A DNA stretch of 64,000 bases from Bradyrhizobium sp. dw_411 (lineage in GTDB: Bacteria; Pseudomonadota; Alphaproteobacteria; Rhizobiales; Xanthobacteraceae), in the NCBI RefSeq assembly GCF_018449695.1, contig NZ_JAAVUY010000003.1, positions 403,732-467,731 on the forward strand. Direction: 5' to 3'. A program made the position numbers and the translations under genes. This document shows positions 26,630 to 35,163 of the stretch, piece by piece (position 1 is the first letter of the stretch; each line of letters starts with the position of its first letter). Under the pieces are notes generated by a model. The model was not told where the DNA came from, ran no database searches, and saw only the letters and a list, made by a program, of their open reading frames with translations.

Positions 26630-27532
26630 TTAAGCAGCCGCCTGCTGCATCATCGTTTTTAGCATTTCGGCGAGCACGCTGGCGATGGCGCTGGTGCCGC
26701 GCTCATGCCCGATCAGCATCAGCGCCTGGTTATCCTGGGATAATTCACGGACCGCGACATAGACGAGACGCCCGGCGCGACGTTCGAATTCGATATCGAA
26801 TGGCGTGAGGAAGGTGATCCCATTTTCCAGGATCGCCGCGTGCCGCATGATTTCGATCGCATTGGTTTCGATGATCGGCTGCGGATCGAGCGAGACGCGG
26901 GTGAATGCTGCGTCCAGGTAGGGCCTGATGGCGCTGCTGTTGTCAGCCACCACAAGCGGATAGTCTATGCAATCACTCAGACGAATGCTGACTCGCTTGG
27001 CGAGCGGGTGGTTCGGCGCCATCACCGCGCCCAGCTTGCCGACGGCGCGGGCGAGCACTTTCAGATTGCTATCCTTGGTGAAGTCGAAGCCGATCCCGAG
27101 ATCCGCCTCGCCGTTGGCCACCGCGGATTGAATTTCCTCGCCGGTGGTAAAGAGCGTCAGGATCAGCTTTACCCTGGGATTGGCGAGGCGGAATTGTTTC
27201 ACCGTTCCCGGCACGAGATTGGAGGCAAGGCCGCTCATCATCGCTACCGTGATCTCGCCGCGCCGCAGTCCCTTCAACTCCTCGATCTTGCCCTGCGCGC
27301 GCGACAACTCCTTCAGGGTCTGGCGGATATGGCCGATCAGGACTTCTCCCGCCGCCGTCAGAATGAGTTTCTTCGGCAGACGCTGAAACAGCGGCGTGCC
27401 CAGTTGCGTTTCCAGCGCCAGGATCTGGCGGCTGATAGCGGACGCCGCGACGTTAAGGTGAGTGGCGGCCTTGCGGATCGATCCGGTACGGGCAACTTCG
27501 TCGACATAAGTCAGCAGCCGGCTGTGCAGCAT
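26630..27532 (-). CDS. LysR-family transcriptional regulator
   Basis: The 300-residue protein has a winged helix-turn-helix at about residues 3-62 (GSIRKAATHLNVAASAISRQILALE) and a periplasmic-binding-like effector domain after it. It is divergent from the creatininase-family gene, the usual layout for a LysR activator. A palindrome with the T-N11-A pattern lies 49 nt upstream of its own start, and a near copy lies before the transporter at 32339. It is therefore the likely regulator of both arms of this catabolic cluster. The inducer is unknown. Confidence 0.92.
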   Translation of the reverse strand: MLHSRLLTYVDEVARTGSIRKAATHLNVAASAISRQILALETQLGTPLFQRLPKKLILTAAGEVLIGHIRQTLKELSRAQGKIEELKGLRRGEITVAMMSGLASNLVPGTVKQFRLANPRVKLILTLFTTGEEIQSAVANGEADLGIGFDFTKDSNLKVLARAVGKLGAVMAPNHPLAKRVSIRLSDCIDYPLVVADNSSAIRPYLDAAFTRVSLDPQPIIETNAIEIMRHAAILENGITFLTPFDIEFERRAGRLVYVAVRELSQDNQALMLIGHERGTSAIASVLAEMLKTMMQQAAA

Positions 27533-27580
27533 CTTCTCAAAACCAAGCGTGAGCGTTTTAAGCCTTCAGCATGGCTTCAC

Positions 27581-27597
27581 GTTGCCTAAAAGGCAAC
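27581..27597. promoter_or_regulatory. LysR-type operator, copy 1 (GTTGCC-N5-GGCAAC)
   Basis: GTTGCCTAAAAGGCAAC is a 17-bp palindrome holding a T-N11-A LysR box. It lies between the LysR gene and the creatininase-family gene, 152 nt before the latter's start. About 60 nt downstream of it are similar to those after copy 2. Confidence 0.75.
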
Positions 27598-27749
27598 AGG
27601 ATTGCCGAATTAAAGCGCTTTCAAACCGGTGGTTTGGCGTGCTCAATCCCGCTGAAGGATCGTTTGGGCGGGATCGGCGTGCACCCTTACCCCGCGTCGA
27701 AGATGACTGACCGAGACGAGTGCACAAAGTCGCCGGAGAATGGTTACGC

Positions 27750-28568
27750 ATGACCCTCAAATCGCACTGGTGGTGGGATCTGACGACGCAGGATTTCGCG
27801 AATCTCGATGCCGAGCGGATCGTCGCTATCCTCCCGGTCGGCGCCGTCGAACAGCACGGGCCGCATTTGCCGGTCAGGGTCGATGCGGCAATCAATGCGG
27901 GCATTATGGCACGAACGGTCGAATTGATGCCGCCGGATTGTCCGGCGCTGGTGCTTCCGATGACGCCGGTCGGGAAGTCCGACGAGCATCTCGCTTTTCC
28001 GGGCACGCTGACCTTGTCGCATGAGACCCTGGGCCGGGTCTGGTACGAACTCGGCGAATGCGTCCATCGTGCCGGCATCCGCAAAATCCTGTTCCTGAAC
28101 TCGCATGGCGGTCAGCCGCAATTGCTTGAGATCGTCTGCCGCGATCTGCGCGTCAAGCTTGGCATGTTCGCAGTGACGGCGATGTGGCCGAAATTGATCG
28201 ACATGAATATGCTGTACGGCGCCGATGAGAACCGGCACGGCATTCACGGTGGCCAGAGCGAAACCAGCGTGATGTTGCATCTGCATCCCGATCTGGTCGA
28301 TATGGACCGTGCCGAAAATTTCGTTCCACTGTCGGTACAGATCGAGCGCGAGTCGGAACTACTGAGCCCGGAGGGCGGCGCCCGTTTCGGCTGGCAGGCC
28401 CAGGATCTTCATCCCAAGGGCGCCTGTGGCGACGCCACGAAGGCCACCGCCGAGCTTGGGAAAATCACGGTGGATCGCGCGGCGGCGCGGCTGCTCGTGC
28501 TTATCGACGAGATCGCCCGCTACCCGCTGTCACGGATCGCCACCCATACAGCCTTCGACAGGCCGTAA
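27750..28568 (+). CDS. creatininase-family amidohydrolase
   Basis: The 272-residue protein has the family's metal-site motif in VGAVEQHGPHLPVRVDAAI, the second site in FLNSHGGQPQ, and a later Glu/His region (HGIHGGQSETSVMLHL). Creatininase-fold enzymes hydrolyse cyclic or linear amides with zinc or manganese. The exact substrate is unknown; creatinine itself is only one option. I chose the ATG at 27750 with GGAG upstream over a GTG at 27720. It is the first gene of a rightward enzyme operon, with cupin, isochorismatase, FAD oxidoreductase and flavodoxin-fold genes following closely. Confidence 0.88.
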   Translation: MTLKSHWWWDLTTQDFANLDAERIVAILPVGAVEQHGPHLPVRVDAAINAGIMARTVELMPPDCPALVLPMTPVGKSDEHLAFPGTLTLSHETLGRVWYELGECVHRAGIRKILFLNSHGGQPQLLEIVCRDLRVKLGMFAVTAMWPKLIDMNMLYGADENRHGIHGGQSETSVMLHLHPDLVDMDRAENFVPLSVQIERESELLSPEGGARFGWQAQDLHPKGACGDATKATAELGKITVDRAAARLLVLIDEIARYPLSRIATHTAFDRP

Positions 28569-28596
28569 CCGAACAAAAGATCGAAGGAGTCATGAT

Positions 28597-29016
28597 ATGG
28601 CGTTCAGCGTTGCAGATCTCGCAGAAGCGAAGGCGTTCCGCATTTCGCCAAAGGATACCAACTACTTCGTGATGTTGTTCGACAAGGACAGCGACAAGAT
28701 CGACAATATCTTCGTGATCGAAATCTTCAAGACCGGCGGCGCGACGCCGCCGAACGAGCACGCCGCGGCGCATGAGTTCTTCCATGTGTTGCACGGCGAG
28801 GGCGTTGCCCGCTGCGACGGCAAGACGCTGCCGATCAAAAAGGGCGATTCACTGTTGTTGCATCCCGGCTCCGAGCACGTGATCGAGAATACCGGCGCCG
28901 GCAAGCTTTACACCCTTACCGTAATGACTCCGAACGAGGGGTTTGCCGAGTTGATCCGCGGCGGCGAGCGTGTCGAACTCGACGCCGATGATATCCGAAT
29001 CCTGCAGGGAAACTGA
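28597..29016 (+). CDS. cupin-domain protein
   Basis: The 139-residue protein has a single cupin barrel. The metal-binding histidines are in EHAAAHEFFHVLHGEG and HPGSEHVIENTG. Such small cupins can be dioxygenases, isomerases or sensors. GAAGGAG precedes the ATG, and the next gene starts 3 nt after the stop. No specific reaction can be assigned; its place between two amidases suggests a step or a stabilising role in the same pathway. Confidence 0.85.
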   Translation: MAFSVADLAEAKAFRISPKDTNYFVMLFDKDSDKIDNIFVIEIFKTGGATPPNEHAAAHEFFHVLHGEGVARCDGKTLPIKKGDSLLLHPGSEHVIENTGAGKLYTLTVMTPNEGFAELIRGGERVELDADDIRILQGN

Positions 29017-29019
29017 GCC

Positions 29020-29856
29020 ATGAACGTCGTGCCGACCTCCAGCACGGACGACGACGAGATGCGGCCGCTGGGATCGTCCGCGCGCAATCGCTGGTCGGTC
29101 TCGGAGACCCGCGCCAATCTTGTGCGTCAACCCGCGCCGCCGCGACCGATCACCGTGCAGGCCAACGGCAAGGTTGTGACGCTGGATGTCGCGCGCACCG
29201 CCATTATCATCGTCGATATGCAGAACGATTTCTGCCATCCGGATGGCTGGCTTGGTCATCTCGGCGTCGATGTCGCGCCGGCCCGGACGCCGATCGCGCC
29301 GCTGCAATCCCTGGTGCCCGCATTGCGTAGCCACGATGTTCCCGTGATCTGGCTCAATTGGGGCAACCGGCCTGACCGGCTCAATCTCAGTCCGGCACTC
29401 CTGCATGTCTACAAGCCCAGCGGTGCCGGCGTCGGTCTTGGCGATACGCTGCCAGGTTCGGGGGCCAAGGTTCTGGAGCGTGGAAGTTGGTCAGCCGCGA
29501 TCGTCGATGAACTCGCCGCCGATCCCAGCGACATCCATGTGGCGAAATACCGGATGTCCGGCTTCCAGGATACCGAACTCGACAGCATCCTGCGCAATCT
29601 CGGCGTCACGACGCTGATGTTCGCCGGCATCAATGCCGACCAATGTGTGTTGTGCACGCTGCAGGACGCTAATTTCCGCGGCTATGACTGCCTGCTGCTG
29701 GAGGACTGCACTGCTACCACCTCGCCGGACTATTGTCTGGCGGCGACCATTTACAACGTCCGCCAATGTTTTGGTTTTGTCGTCAGATCGCAGGCGATTG
29801 CGGCCGAACTCATCGGCCGCGAACGTCCTGCGTTGGGGCATCCGCATCATGAATGA
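29020..29856 (+). CDS. isochorismatase-family cysteine hydrolase
   Basis: The 278-residue protein carries the Asp-Lys-Cys triad: Asp in IIIVDMQNDFCHP, Lys in HVAKYRMSGF and Cys in GINADQCVLCT. The family includes biuret hydrolase, ureidoacrylate amidohydrolase (RutB), maleamate amidohydrolase and nicotinamidase, all of which cleave C-N bonds. An N-terminal extension of about 60 residues precedes the core, longer than in most members. It overlaps the next gene by 8 nt. Amide hydrolysis of a ring-opened intermediate is the most likely role. Confidence 0.9.
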   Translation: MNVVPTSSTDDDEMRPLGSSARNRWSVSETRANLVRQPAPPRPITVQANGKVVTLDVARTAIIIVDMQNDFCHPDGWLGHLGVDVAPARTPIAPLQSLVPALRSHDVPVIWLNWGNRPDRLNLSPALLHVYKPSGAGVGLGDTLPGSGAKVLERGSWSAAIVDELAADPSDIHVAKYRMSGFQDTELDSILRNLGVTTLMFAGINADQCVLCTLQDANFRGYDCLLLEDCTATTSPDYCLAATIYNVRQCFGFVVRSQAIAAELIGRERPALGHPHHE

Positions 29857-31204
29857 TATGTCGTCTAATGCGCTTGACCGACTTGTCGCCGATCTCGGCG
29901 ACATCCCTGTCGTGACCGAGCCCAAGATCGTGCGCCGGCGTTCGCGTGATTTCTTCTGGTACAGCCCGGTCTTGAACGAACAGCTCGACGGCAAGTCGGC
30001 CGATCTGATCGTATCGCCCCGTGACGAGGCGGATGTCGTGCGGGTCGCGGCGGCTTGCGCGCGGCATCGGGTGCCGATCACGGTGCGGGCAGGGGGCACC
30101 GGCAATTACGGACAGGCTGTGCCGCTGCAGGGCGGCGTGCTGCTCGACGTCATGGCGCTGTCCGCCACCGAATGGATCAAGCCCGGCATCATGCGTGTCG
30201 GCGTCGGCGCCAAGATGAACGCGATCGACGCTGAATTACTGCCGCTGGGATGGGAACTGCGGATGCATCCATCCACCAAACGGACCGCCACGATCGGAGG
30301 TTTTGTTGCGGGCGGCTCGGGCGGTATCGGCTCGGTCAATTATGGCGGCCTGCGCGAGCCCGGCAACATCCTGGCCGCACGCGTCGTCACGGTCGAGGAA
30401 CAGCCGCGTATCATCGAACTGCGCGGAGATGCCGCGCAAAAGATCAATCGCGCCTATGGCACCACCGGAATCATCACCGCGCTCGAAATGCCGTTGGCGC
30501 CGGCCTGGAAGTGGATCGACGTCGTGATTGCCTTTGACGATTTCATCGACGCTGCGGCGGTCGGCTATGAGGCCGCGCTCGCCGACGGGATCGTCAAGAA
30601 ATTGCTTTCGCCGGTGACCTGGCCGCTGCCTTCGTATTTCGGCGTACTCAAGCCCTATTGTCCTGACGGCAAAAGCATCCTGATCGCGATGATCGCGGAG
30701 CCTTCACTGGAAAGCTTCAAGTCGCTGCTGGGTGGGCGCGGCGCCATCACACTGGAAACCCCGACCGACGACGGCCCCGGTCAGGTCCCGCTGTATGAAT
30801 ACACCTGGAACCACACCACGCTGCAGGTGCTGAAATCCGATCGTACCGTGACCTATCTGCAATGTCTTTATCCGCATGACCAGCTCATGGAAAAGATCGC
30901 CGAGATGCGAGAACTGCTTCCGAACGAGGTACTGCAACATCTCGAATTCATCCGCTTCAACGGCCGCGTCACCTGCAGTGGATTGCCGGTGGTGCGCTAC
31001 ACGGGTGAAGGTCGGTTGAATGAGATCATTCGGCTGCATGAGGAGCGCGGCGTCTATATCGCCAACCCGCATGTCTTTACGGTCGAGGATGGCAGCCGTT
31101 ACAAGCGCGTCGATGCCGATCAGCTCGGTTTTAAGCATGAAGTCGATCCCTATGGCTTGCTCAATCCGGGAAAGATGCGAAGCTTCGTGACTGCGAGGCT
31201 GTGA
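29849..31204 (+). CDS. FAD-binding oxidoreductase (FAD_binding_4 / GlcD-like)
   Basis: The 451-residue protein has the PCMH-type FAD-binding fold, with PITVRAGGTGNYGQAVPLQGGV and later TIGGFVAGGSGGIGSVNYGG as its flavin-binding segments. It resembles glycolate oxidase/lactate dehydrogenase-type flavoproteins and should oxidise an alcohol, amine or hydroxy acid. The start at 29849 overlaps the isochorismatase gene by 8 nt; another ATG at 29858 is possible. The partner electron acceptor is unknown, though a flavodoxin-fold protein follows 1 nt later. Confidence 0.88.
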   Translation: MNDMSSNALDRLVADLGDIPVVTEPKIVRRRSRDFFWYSPVLNEQLDGKSADLIVSPRDEADVVRVAAACARHRVPITVRAGGTGNYGQAVPLQGGVLLDVMALSATEWIKPGIMRVGVGAKMNAIDAELLPLGWELRMHPSTKRTATIGGFVAGGSGGIGSVNYGGLREPGNILAARVVTVEEQPRIIELRGDAAQKINRAYGTTGIITALEMPLAPAWKWIDVVIAFDDFIDAAAVGYEAALADGIVKKLLSPVTWPLPSYFGVLKPYCPDGKSILIAMIAEPSLESFKSLLGGRGAITLETPTDDGPGQVPLYEYTWNHTTLQVLKSDRTVTYLQCLYPHDQLMEKIAEMRELLPNEVLQHLEFIRFNGRVTCSGLPVVRYTGEGRLNEIIRLHEERGVYIANPHVFTVEDGSRYKRVDADQLGFKHEVDPYGLLNPGKMRSFVTARL

Positions 31205-31205
31205 C

Positions 31206-31790
31206 ATGAACGTGCTTTATGTCTACTGTCATCCGCTGGACGACAGTTTTCATGCCGCGCTCCGCAAGGAAGCGCTGGCCGGCTTGGAAGAGGCGGGACA
31301 TACGATCGATTTACTCGATCTCTATGCCGAAGGTTTCGACCCTGTACTCTCCGCCGAGCGGCGCCGTGATTACCATGATCCGGTACGCAACCGTGCCAAC
31401 AATCAGGCCTACGTCGATCGGCTGATGGCGGCGAACGCGCTGGTCGTGCAATTTCCGACTTGGTCGTTCGGGCCGCCGGCCATGCTGAAAGGCTGGTTCG
31501 ACCGGATGTTCGGCCCGGGGATTGCGATGGACTTGTCCGATCCCGCCCAAGCCAAGCCGATGCTGCGTCATATCACGCGGATCACGGGTATTTCGACCTA
31601 CGGCCGCCCGCGCTGGCAGGCGATCGGCATGGCTGATCCGCCGCGCAAGATCATCAAGCGGTATCTGCCCTGGTTTACCGGGTCCAAAGCGGTGGCACGC
31701 TATTACGCACTGTATCACATGAACACCGCGACGCCGGCCAAGCGCGGCCGTTTTCTTGCAAAGGTCCGGCGCGAGATGGCGCGATTCTAG
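31206..31790 (+). CDS. NAD(P)H dehydrogenase (quinone)-type flavodoxin-fold protein
   Basis: The 194-residue protein begins MNVLYVYCHPLDDSFHAALR, the family FMN/FAD-binding start, and contains FPTWSFGPPAMLKGWFDRMFGPG, the conserved flavin loop of MdaB/KefF-type reductases. It probably reduces quinones or another electron carrier with NAD(P)H. It ends the rightward enzyme operon, and its last four bases overlap the convergent RidA gene. It could supply electrons to the Rieske oxygenase of the same cluster, but that is inference. Confidence 0.85.
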   Translation: MNVLYVYCHPLDDSFHAALRKEALAGLEEAGHTIDLLDLYAEGFDPVLSAERRRDYHDPVRNRANNQAYVDRLMAANALVVQFPTWSFGPPAMLKGWFDRMFGPGIAMDLSDPAQAKPMLRHITRITGISTYGRPRWQAIGMADPPRKIIKRYLPWFTGSKAVARYYALYHMNTATPAKRGRFLAKVRREMARF

Positions 31791-32182
31791 GCGGGTGCCG
31801 CCGCGATCGCTTCGACCTCGACGAAGAATTCCGCCCGCACGAAGCCGGATACGATCATCAGCGTCGATGCCGGCGGTGTGCCGGGAAATTGCCGGTCGCG
31901 CGAGCGCATGTAGCCCTGCATATGCTCGCGCGCCGTCACATAGGCGTTGAGCCGGACCACATTCGCCATGGTCATCCCGTCCTCGGCGAGAATAGCGGCG
32001 ATATTGGCGAAGCACAGATCGGCCTGCGCCTCGCAATCCCCTGGAACTTTTTCGTCGGCACTGATGCCGAGCTGGCCCGAGGTAAACACAAATCTTTGCC
32101 CTTCGGGCAGCGCGATGCCGTGGCTGTAGCGTGCGAAGGGAGGTTTGATCGAGGGAGGTGAAAGCGAGCGCAAAGCGATCAT
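31787..32182 (-). CDS. RidA-family protein
   Basis: The 131-residue protein has the RidA/YjgF fold with FVFTSGQLGISADEKVPGD and NVVRLNAYVTARE, plus the C-terminal AEFFVEVEAIAA. RidA proteins hydrolyse reactive enamine/imine intermediates to ketones and ammonia. Its presence among C-N-cleaving enzymes fits a pathway that releases an imine. It is transcribed opposite the neighbours and divergent from the transporter operon, so the operator at 32339 may act on both. Confidence 0.88.
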   Translation of the reverse strand: MIALRSLSPPSIKPPFARYSHGIALPEGQRFVFTSGQLGISADEKVPGDCEAQADLCFANIAAILAEDGMTMANVVRLNAYVTAREHMQGYMRSRDRQFPGTPPASTLMIVSGFVRAEFFVEVEAIAAAPA

Positions 32183-32507
32183 GCCTCATGCAAGAGTGGA
32201 ACAAGGTTGCAAATGAAGAAATACCGTCACCAATACTAAGTCGTTTTTTCTCGGGGCGTATTTTTAATTTCGCGATATTTCTTCCGTTCATACGAGTGGG
32301 CGCCGCTTTTTCAAGCACATTGACTAAGGAAAATCGTCGTTGCCCAAAAGGCAACGGATTGCTCGAATCAAAATGCTTTCAGGTGACAGCCCGGCTGTGC
32401 ATCCTCAATTCCGGCGAGGACGGCGGTCGGTTGAGATCGATCGGTCCACGTTGAAGCTGGGGACATTGGTGGCTGGCCATGCGCTCGCCCGAAACGAGGG
32501 AACTGAG
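32183..32507. promoter_or_regulatory. divergent control region between RidA and the ABC importer
   Basis: No gene is supported here. The stretch near 32210-32300 is AT-rich compared with its surroundings. It contains the second LysR palindrome, followed by a leader that resembles the one before the creatininase-family gene for about 60 nt. Confidence 0.55.
32339..32355. promoter_or_regulatory. LysR-type operator, copy 2 (GTTGCC-N5-GGCAAC)
   Basis: GTTGCCCAAAAGGCAAC differs from copy 1 at one base. It also lies exactly 152 nt before a start codon, that of the importer's binding protein. The following GGATTG, GAAT-AAA and GCTTTCA blocks are shared with copy 1. Confidence 0.75.
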
Positions 32508-33503
32508 ATGGCAATGAGATTTCTGCCGCGCAAGATCGCGATCGTCTTGGTTGGAATGGGTGCGTTTTTCGGTGCGGCGGCGCCGACATCTGCAGCCGAT
32601 AAGGTGACTTTTCTCACGAGCTGGTTCGCCCAGGCCGAGCATGGCGGTTTCTATCAGGCCAAAGCGACCGGGCTTTACGAGAAGGCTGGTCTCGACGTGA
32701 CCATCAAGATGGGCGGTCCGCAGGTGAACGGCTCGCAGCTTTTGCTGGCAGGCGAAACCGACTTCCTGATGGGCTACGACATTCAGGTGCTCAAGGGCCG
32801 CGAGCAGAATCTGCCGCTCGTGACCGTCGCGTCTTCGTTCCAGTTCGACCTGCAGGGTTTGATGACCCACGATGACGTGGCCGATATCGCGGCGCTGAAG
32901 GGCAAGCCTATTTTGATCGCCGGCTCATCGCGCATCACCTTCTGGCCGTGGCTGCGCGCCAAATACGGTTTTACCGACGATCAGATCCGACCCTACACCT
33001 TCAACTTGCAGCCGTTCTTTGCCGACAAGAATGTCGCCCAGCAGGCCTATCCTTCGTCCGAGCCCTACCAGGCGCAGGAGCAGAACGAGAAGGTGAAGTT
33101 CTTCCTGATGGCCGACGGCGGCTATCCGCCCTATGGCTCGACGATTGTCACGACCGAAAAGATGGTCGCCGAAAAGCCTGACGTGGTGGCACGTTTTGTG
33201 AAGGCGTCACTGGAAGGCTGGCGCGACTACATCAAGAATCCGGCGCCCGGCAATGCCTTGATCAAGGCCGATAACCCCAAGATGACCGATGGACAGATCG
33301 CCTTTGCAATCGAGAAGCTCCGGGAAAACAAGGCGATCGATGGCGGGGACGCGGCCACTTTGGGCATCGGCGTCATTACCGAAGCACGCTACAAGCAGAT
33401 CTATGATTTCCTGGTGGCGGGCGAGTTGCTCGACCCGAAGACGGATTGGCACAAGGCTTTTGATGTGCGTTTCGTCAAAGACCTCAAGGTCGGCGTGCAA
33501 TAG
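32508..33503 (+). CDS. NMT1/SsuA-type ABC substrate-binding protein
   Basis: The 331-residue protein has a signal peptide (KIAIVLVGMGAFFGAAAPTSA) and a mature start DKVTFLTSWFAQAEHGGFYQAKATGLYEKAGLDV, the hallmark of NMT1/THI5-like binding proteins. These bind small organic molecules such as pyrimidine precursors, sulfonates, nitriles or aromatic acids. I chose the ATG at 32508 with GAGGG upstream. It starts the importer operon and is preceded by the second LysR box. The ligand is probably the substrate of the surrounding enzymes. Confidence 0.9.
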   Translation: MAMRFLPRKIAIVLVGMGAFFGAAAPTSAADKVTFLTSWFAQAEHGGFYQAKATGLYEKAGLDVTIKMGGPQVNGSQLLLAGETDFLMGYDIQVLKGREQNLPLVTVASSFQFDLQGLMTHDDVADIAALKGKPILIAGSSRITFWPWLRAKYGFTDDQIRPYTFNLQPFFADKNVAQQAYPSSEPYQAQEQNEKVKFFLMADGGYPPYGSTIVTTEKMVAEKPDVVARFVKASLEGWRDYIKNPAPGNALIKADNPKMTDGQIAFAIEKLRENKAIDGGDAATLGIGVITEARYKQIYDFLVAGELLDPKTDWHKAFDVRFVKDLKVGVQ

Positions 33504-33511
33504 GAGCGGCC

Positions 33512-34366
33512 ATGAAGGCCCTGATGCCCGGCGAGCCGCTTAGCGAGAACCCGGACCAGACCACCGCCAGCGCTGATAAGCCGCCGGCGGTGGAGGTGCT
33601 TTCGGCCGAGAAGGTTTTCGCCAACGGCACGCGGGGGCTGGCGCCGATCGATCTCACTATCGCGGATGGCGAATTCCTCACCCTGATCGGTCCATCCGGC
33701 TGCGGCAAGAGCACGCTGCTCAAATTGATCGCAAACTTGATCGAACCGTCGGACGGCCGCCTGTTGTGGTGGCGCGGTGAATTCGGGAAGGTCGGCCAGG
33801 ATGGACGGCGCTTCGCCTTCGTATTCCAGGAACCGACCTTGATGCCGTGGGCGAGGGTCGATGCCAATGTGCGGCTTCCGCTCGAACTTGCCGATGTCGC
33901 GAACGCAAAAATGGCTCCGGCCGTGGCGGAGGCGATTGAGCGCGTCGGCCTGTCGAAATTTGCCCGGCATTTCCCGCGTCAATTATCCGGCGGCATGAAG
34001 ATGCGGGTCTCGATCGCGCGGGCGCTGGTGACCAATCCCAATCTCCTGCTGATGGACGAACCTTTCGGCGCGCTGGACGAATTCACCCGTAACAATCTTG
34101 ACGCCGATCTGATCCGGTTGTGGTGGGAACGCAAACTGACGACGGTGTTCGTCACCCATTCCATCTACGAGGCCGTGTTCCTCTCGACCCGGATTATCGT
34201 GATGGCGGCTAATCCCGGACGTATCTTCAGGACCATGACCATCGACGAGCCGCAGCCGCGCGACGAGGGATTTCGCGACAGCGCCAAATTTGCGGCATAC
34301 TGCCGTGAATTGTCGACCTGGCTCGCCGAGGCCTCGCTTCCAACGGCATCGGGAGCCGCGTCGTGA
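33512..34366 (+). CDS. ABC transporter ATP-binding protein (SsuB/TauB type)
   Basis: The 284-residue ATPase has Walker A GPSGCGKS, signature LSGGMKMR, Walker B LLLMDEP and the D-loop FGALDE. The final section (FVTHSIYEAVFLSTRI) is typical of nitrate/sulfonate/taurine-type importers. A TAGGAG site precedes the ATG. Its stop overlaps the GTG of the permease gene, giving coupled translation. Confidence 0.92.
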   Translation: MKALMPGEPLSENPDQTTASADKPPAVEVLSAEKVFANGTRGLAPIDLTIADGEFLTLIGPSGCGKSTLLKLIANLIEPSDGRLLWWRGEFGKVGQDGRRFAFVFQEPTLMPWARVDANVRLPLELADVANAKMAPAVAEAIERVGLSKFARHFPRQLSGGMKMRVSIARALVTNPNLLLMDEPFGALDEFTRNNLDADLIRLWWERKLTTVFVTHSIYEAVFLSTRIIVMAANPGRIFRTMTIDEPQPRDEGFRDSAKFAAYCRELSTWLAEASLPTASGAAS

Positions 34367-35163
34367 AGCCGCTGCTGCAATCTGAAGCCTTTGTGCGGAT
34401 CGCGGCGCCGCTGGCGGTCGGTATTTTGCTGATCGGTTTGTGGGAAGTCGGCTGCCGCCTGGCATCGATCCCCGTCTATCTGTTCCCGAAGCCGAGCGAT
34501 ATTTTCGCCAGCCTCGTTCACAATGGCCCGTCGTTGCTGCGCGCGCTGACGGTGACTTTGCGGGTGACCTTGCAGGCCTTCGCCGCGGCGGTCGTTATAG
34601 GCACCCTGGTCGCCTTCATGTTTGTGCAAAGCCGGGCGATCGAAGTCAGCCTGTTCCCCTATGCGGTCTTGCTGCAGGTCACGCCCGTCGTCGCCATCGC
34701 GCCGCTCATCATCATCCTTGTCAAGAACACCCAGCTCTCGCTGACGATCTGTGCCACCTTGGTGGCGCTGTTTCCGATCATTTCGAATACGACGCTTGGC
34801 TTGCGAAGTGTAGATCCCGGGCTCGCCAATTATTTCCGCATGAATCGCGCGGGACGTTTCAAAACTCTCGTCAAGCTCAGGATCCCCGGGGCGCTGCCGT
34901 ATTTCTTCGGCGGGCTTCGCATTTCGAGCGGCCTCGCGCTGATCGGCGCGGTGGTGGCGGAGTTCGTGGCCGGTACCGGCGGTCGTTCGTCCGGGCTGGC
35001 CTATGAAATTCTGGATGCCGGTTTCACGCTCGATATTCCCCGCATGTTCGCGGCATTGTTCCTGATCACCCTGACCGGAATAGGATTGTTTGGGGCGATG
35101 GTCGTTCTGTCGAAGCTCGCTTTGTCCGACTGGCATGAAAGCGAGATAGGAGCCGAGACGTGA
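34363..35163 (+). CDS. ABC transporter permease (SsuC type)
   Basis: The 266-residue permease has about six membrane helices and the EAA-type loop (FRMNRAGRFKTLVKLRIPGALPYFFGGLRIS). It works with the preceding binding protein and ATPase. The start is GTG at 34363, overlapping the ATPase stop by 4 nt. Its stop in turn overlaps the GTG of the amidohydrolase gene, so import and catabolism are translationally linked. Confidence 0.92.
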   Translation: MKPLLQSEAFVRIAAPLAVGILLIGLWEVGCRLASIPVYLFPKPSDIFASLVHNGPSLLRALTVTLRVTLQAFAAAVVIGTLVAFMFVQSRAIEVSLFPYAVLLQVTPVVAIAPLIIILVKNTQLSLTICATLVALFPIISNTTLGLRSVDPGLANYFRMNRAGRFKTLVKLRIPGALPYFFGGLRISSGLALIGAVVAEFVAGTGGRSSGLAYEILDAGFTLDIPRMFAALFLITLTGIGLFGAMVVLSKLALSDWHESEIGAET

